Shown here: piece after piece, positions 6,098-7,890 of the stretch
Layout: every line of letters starts with the position of its first letter
Numbering within the stretch: the first letter of the stretch is position 1
Assembly (NCBI GenBank): GCA_002434915.1
Contig: DJLG01000029.1
Coordinates: forward strand, 1 to 7,890
From: Proteobacteria bacterium UBA6522
GTDB lineage: Bacteria; Pseudomonadota; Gammaproteobacteria; Steroidobacterales; Rariloculaceae
DNA length: 7,890 bases
Direction of reading: 5' to 3'
Program-made: the position numbers and the translations under genes
Notes under the pieces: generated by a model
Databases searched by the model: none
Told to the model about the DNA's origin: nothing
Seen by the model: the letters and a program-made list of their open reading frames with translations, nothing else

Positions 6098-7060
6098 TTA
6101 AAAGTTACTAACCGTAGGATCGGCAAAACTTTCCACTACCCGAGTCCATGCCCTTGCAAGATTGACACGATTATAACCACCACCGCCCATTCCGAGAATG
6201 CGTCCTTCACAGAAACGGTCTGCAAATTGTCGAAGCCGGGCAGCAGCATGACCATGCGCATTCTCACTGTACTCAAGATGAGTGATTGGATCGCCTGCCA
6301 AAGAATCAGCACCAGCATTCAAAAGTATAAGCTGCGGCTCTGATGACTCTATATAGGCCTCAACCTCACTCCATGCCTCAAGGAACGCCTGATCATCGGA
6401 ACCAGGTTGCATTGGAATATTCAACTTTGTGCCCTCGGCTGGTCCACGGCCTGTTTCGCTCCTTGCGCCCGTGCCTGGGTATAGAAAACGTCCATCTTCA
6501 TGTATATCTGCAAATAACGCCCGAGGGTCCTCCTCAAAACCATAAAAGACCCCATCCCCGTGATGGGCATCTATATCAACATAAGCAACTCGCTCCAAAC
6601 CATAAACACTCATTGCAACTTCAATGGCTACTCCACAATCATTAAACACACAAAAACCAGCTGCACTGTTACGAGCAGCATGATGGAGGCCTCCAATTGG
6701 AATGAAAGCTCTGGGAATCTCCCCCTCCATAATCGCAGTTAATGCGTTAAGGGTTCCACCAACAGCATGGGAAGCAGCTTCATAGACACCTGGATAAGCA
6801 GGGGTATCACCCGCATCAAGATATCCAGAACCAATAGCAGAAAGCTCGATAACACGATCGACATAATCCGAAGTGTGAAAGCGCTCAATCTCATCCCTTT
6901 CTGCTAGCCTGGAGAGACGCCGGATAAAATACGCTTCGTTTGGCGACTCATTTAGCTCATTCATGAAGACATCGTGGCGATCCGTTCCAAAAGGATGCCT
7001 ATTCGGAAAACCGTATTTTGCTAACTCCTCTCCATATATAACGATAACTTGGTCTGACAT
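6098..7060 (-). CDS. Histone deacetylase/AcuC-family zinc hydrolase
   Basis: A protein of the arginase/deacetylase fold; bacterial members remove acetyl groups from lysines (AcuC acts on acetyl-CoA synthetase) or from small amines. The real substrate cannot be told from sequence. The active site is complete, numbered from the ATG at 7060: the His pair in GGLHHAA (His126, His127), DIDAHHGDG with zinc ligands Asp164 and His166, the third ligand Asp252 in NAGADSLAGDP, and the catalytic Tyr296 in GMGGGGYN, followed by the usual N-x-AR-x-W. The DIDAHHGDG form is class I/AcuC-like rather than the class II DWDVHHGNG type. Length is 320 residues. I chose the ATG (7058-7060) because AGGA (7069-7072) lies 8 bases upstream; an in-frame TTG at 7090 would add ten residues that do not look conserved. 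No signal peptide or membrane segment, so cytoplasmic. It is 77 bp upstream of glyA and divergent from ettA. Confidence 0.93.
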   Translation of the reverse strand: MSDQVIVIYGEELAKYGFPNRHPFGTDRHDVFMNELNESPNEAYFIRRLSRLAERDEIERFHTSDYVDRVIELSAIGSGYLDAGDTPAYPGVYEAASHAVGGTLNALTAIMEGEIPRAFIPIGGLHHAARNSAAGFCVFNDCGVAIEVAMSVYGLERVAYVDIDAHHGDGVFYGFEEDPRALFADIHEDGRFLYPGTGARSETGRGPAEGTKLNIPMQPGSDDQAFLEAWSEVEAYIESSEPQLILLNAGADSLAGDPITHLEYSENAHGHAAARLRQFADRFCEGRILGMGGGGYNRVNLARAWTRVVESFADPTVSNF

Positions 7061-7162
7061 TTTCAATATCCTACTTAGATTAATCTTCAAATGGGAAAAT
7101 AACTGCTACTTTTACTAAACCTTAAAGTATTATCCCGCATCTAAACGGAGACTAGGTACCTC
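7061..7162. promoter_or_regulatory. Divergent promoter region between the deacetylase gene and ettA
   Basis: The 102-bp AT-rich gap between two divergent starts must carry leader signals for both. Back-to-back -10-like hexamers overlap: TATTAT on the plus strand (7128-7133) towards ettA and GATAAT on the minus strand (7129-7134) towards the deacetylase. Both match five of six consensus bases, but neither has a good -35 box. A perfect 10-bp palindrome, AGATTAATCT (7077-7086), sits just upstream of the deacetylase ribosome binding site and could be an operator. Shine-Dalgarno elements are AGGA (7069-7072, minus strand) and AGGT (7154-7157, plus strand, 5 bases before the ettA ATG). Only the position between divergent genes is firm; the boxes are inferred. 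Confidence 0.45.
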
Positions 7163-7890
7163 ATGGCGCAATATATCTATACCACGAATCAGCTATCTAA
7201 GGTGGTTCCCCCAAAACAGTATATCCTCCGTGATATCAGCTTAAGTTTTTTTCCAGGAGCAAAAATTGGTGTTCTTGGGTTAAATGGCGCTGGAAAGTCA
7301 ACGCTCCTAAGGATCATGGCTGGTGAAGACAAAGAATTTGATGGAGAAGCCCGCTCACAATCTGGAATCAATATTGGTTTTCTTCCACAAGAACCACAAC
7401 TAAACCCCAAAAAAAATGTCCGTGAAAACGTTGAAGAGGGTGTTGAAGAGTTGAGCGCACTTCTTAACCGTTTTGATATTATAAGTGAGCGATTTGCCGA
7501 GCCCATGACTGACGAAGAAATGAATGAACTTCTTTCTGAACAAGGCAAACTGCAGGATGCGATTGACGCTGCAGGTGGTTGGGAACTAGAACGAAAACTA
7601 GAAGTCGCAGCTGATGCACTACGCTTACCACCTTGGGATGCAGATGTATCAACACTATCTGGAGGTGAGCGTCGTCGGGTTGCGCTATGTAGACTGCTCT
7701 TAGCAAGCCCTGACATGCTTCTGCTAGATGAGCCAACTAATCATCTTGATGCCGAATCTGTTGCTTGGATCGAACGTTTTTTGTCTGAATACTCTGGAAC
7801 AGTCATTGCTGTTACTCATGATCGATATTTTCTTGATAATGTCGCCGGTTGGATACTAGAACTTGACCGTGGTTATGGGATTCCCTGGGA
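7163..7890 (+). CDS. ettA: Energy-dependent translational throttle EttA, N-terminal part (cut by right window edge)
   Basis: EttA is an ABC-F ATPase that binds the ribosomal E site and gates the first peptide bond according to the ATP/ADP ratio; it is soluble, not a transporter. I translated 242 complete codons from the ATG at 7163 with no stop before the window end; the full family length is about 555. The first nucleotide-binding domain is complete: Walker A GLNGAGKST (39-47), Q-loop region PQEPQ (75-79), signature LSGGE (165-169), Walker B LLLDEP (186-191) with catalytic Glu190, and H-loop His219. The insert at about 95-140 corresponds to the arm region and varies from E. coli. The opening MAQYIYTTNQLSKVVPPK and the block FFPGAKIGVLGLNG closely resemble E. 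coli EttA, which separates it from Uup, YheS and YbiT. The ATG has AGGT five bases upstream. Confidence 0.97.
   Translation, partial: MAQYIYTTNQLSKVVPPKQYILRDISLSFFPGAKIGVLGLNGAGKSTLLRIMAGEDKEFDGEARSQSGINIGFLPQEPQLNPKKNVRENVEEGVEELSALLNRFDIISERFAEPMTDEEMNELLSEQGKLQDAIDAAGGWELERKLEVAADALRLPPWDADVSTLSGGERRRVALCRLLLASPDMLLLDEPTNHLDAESVAWIERFLSEYSGTVIAVTHDRYFLDNVAGWILELDRGYGIPW

Noticed and set aside
6092..6742. Three plus-strand open frames of 60-100 codons and a minus-strand frame at 6136-6318
   Set aside because: All overlap the deacetylase gene, which has a complete active site in its own frame. The products show no recognisable motifs and no convincing ribosome binding sites.
7061..7090. 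TTG at 7090 as the deacetylase start (330 residues)
   Set aside because: The added ten residues are not family-like, and the ATG at 7060 has AGGA eight bases upstream.
7168..7178. CAATATAT resembling half of an NrdR box at the start of ettA
   Set aside because: The second half does not fit, NrdR boxes normally occur in spaced pairs, and no partner site is seen; it also lies inside coding sequence.
7189..7736. Minus-strand open frames of 175 and 85 codons on the right side
   Set aside because: They lie antisense within ettA, whose translation is unmistakable, and their Ser/Arg- and low-complexity-rich products resemble no family; they are shadows of ettA.
1..7890. Search for CRISPR repeats, insertion sequences, tRNA genes, phage or defence genes
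   Set aside because: None seen by eye; nearly every base belongs to a recognisable housekeeping gene, and codon character looks uniform.

Overview
The window (7,890 bp, AT-rich) looks like a housekeeping region of a gammaproteobacterial chromosome. Three things suggest this. The gene order nrdR-ribD-ribE-ribBA-ribH-nusB-thiL is typical of Gammaproteobacteria. The SHMT, NrdR and ThiL products closely resemble the E. coli proteins as I remember them. The opening of EttA is nearly the same as E. coli EttA. The genus cannot be read from the sequence. A marine or environmental lineage is a guess.

Layout: positions 1-7060 are read entirely on the minus strand. In transcription order (right to left) they are a histone-deacetylase/AcuC-family hydrolase (7060-6098), glyA (6020-4746), nrdR (4723-4220), ribD (4220-3111), ribE (3126-2479), ribBA (2495-1326), ribH (1326-841), nusB (819-394) and the first 126 codons of thiL (380-1, cut by the window edge). 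On the plus strand ettA starts at 7163 and runs off the right edge. A 102-bp divergent intergenic region (7061-7162) must hold the start signals for ettA and for the leftward transcript. No stretch over 300 bp lacks a gene.

How the genes work together: ribD, ribBA, ribE and ribH cover riboflavin synthesis after the GTP cyclohydrolase II step. The GTP cyclohydrolase II-like half of RibBA lacks the zinc cysteines, so that first step probably depends on a separate ribA elsewhere. glyA supplies one-carbon units, nrdR represses ribonucleotide reductase genes, nusB is an antitermination factor and thiL makes thiamine diphosphate. From glyA to thiL the genes are 22 bp or less apart or overlap by 1 to 17 bp, which suggests one polycistronic transcript with translational coupling. 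I saw no FMN riboswitch and no convincing internal terminator.

Start codons: nrdR is best started at a TTG (4723), and ribE, ribH and nusB at GTG. For the deacetylase I prefer the ATG at 7060 over an upstream TTG at 7090.

I found no mobile element, CRISPR array, RNA gene or plainly new system. The points most worth a second look are the degenerate RibBA C-terminal domain and the complete deacetylase placed between ettA and glyA.
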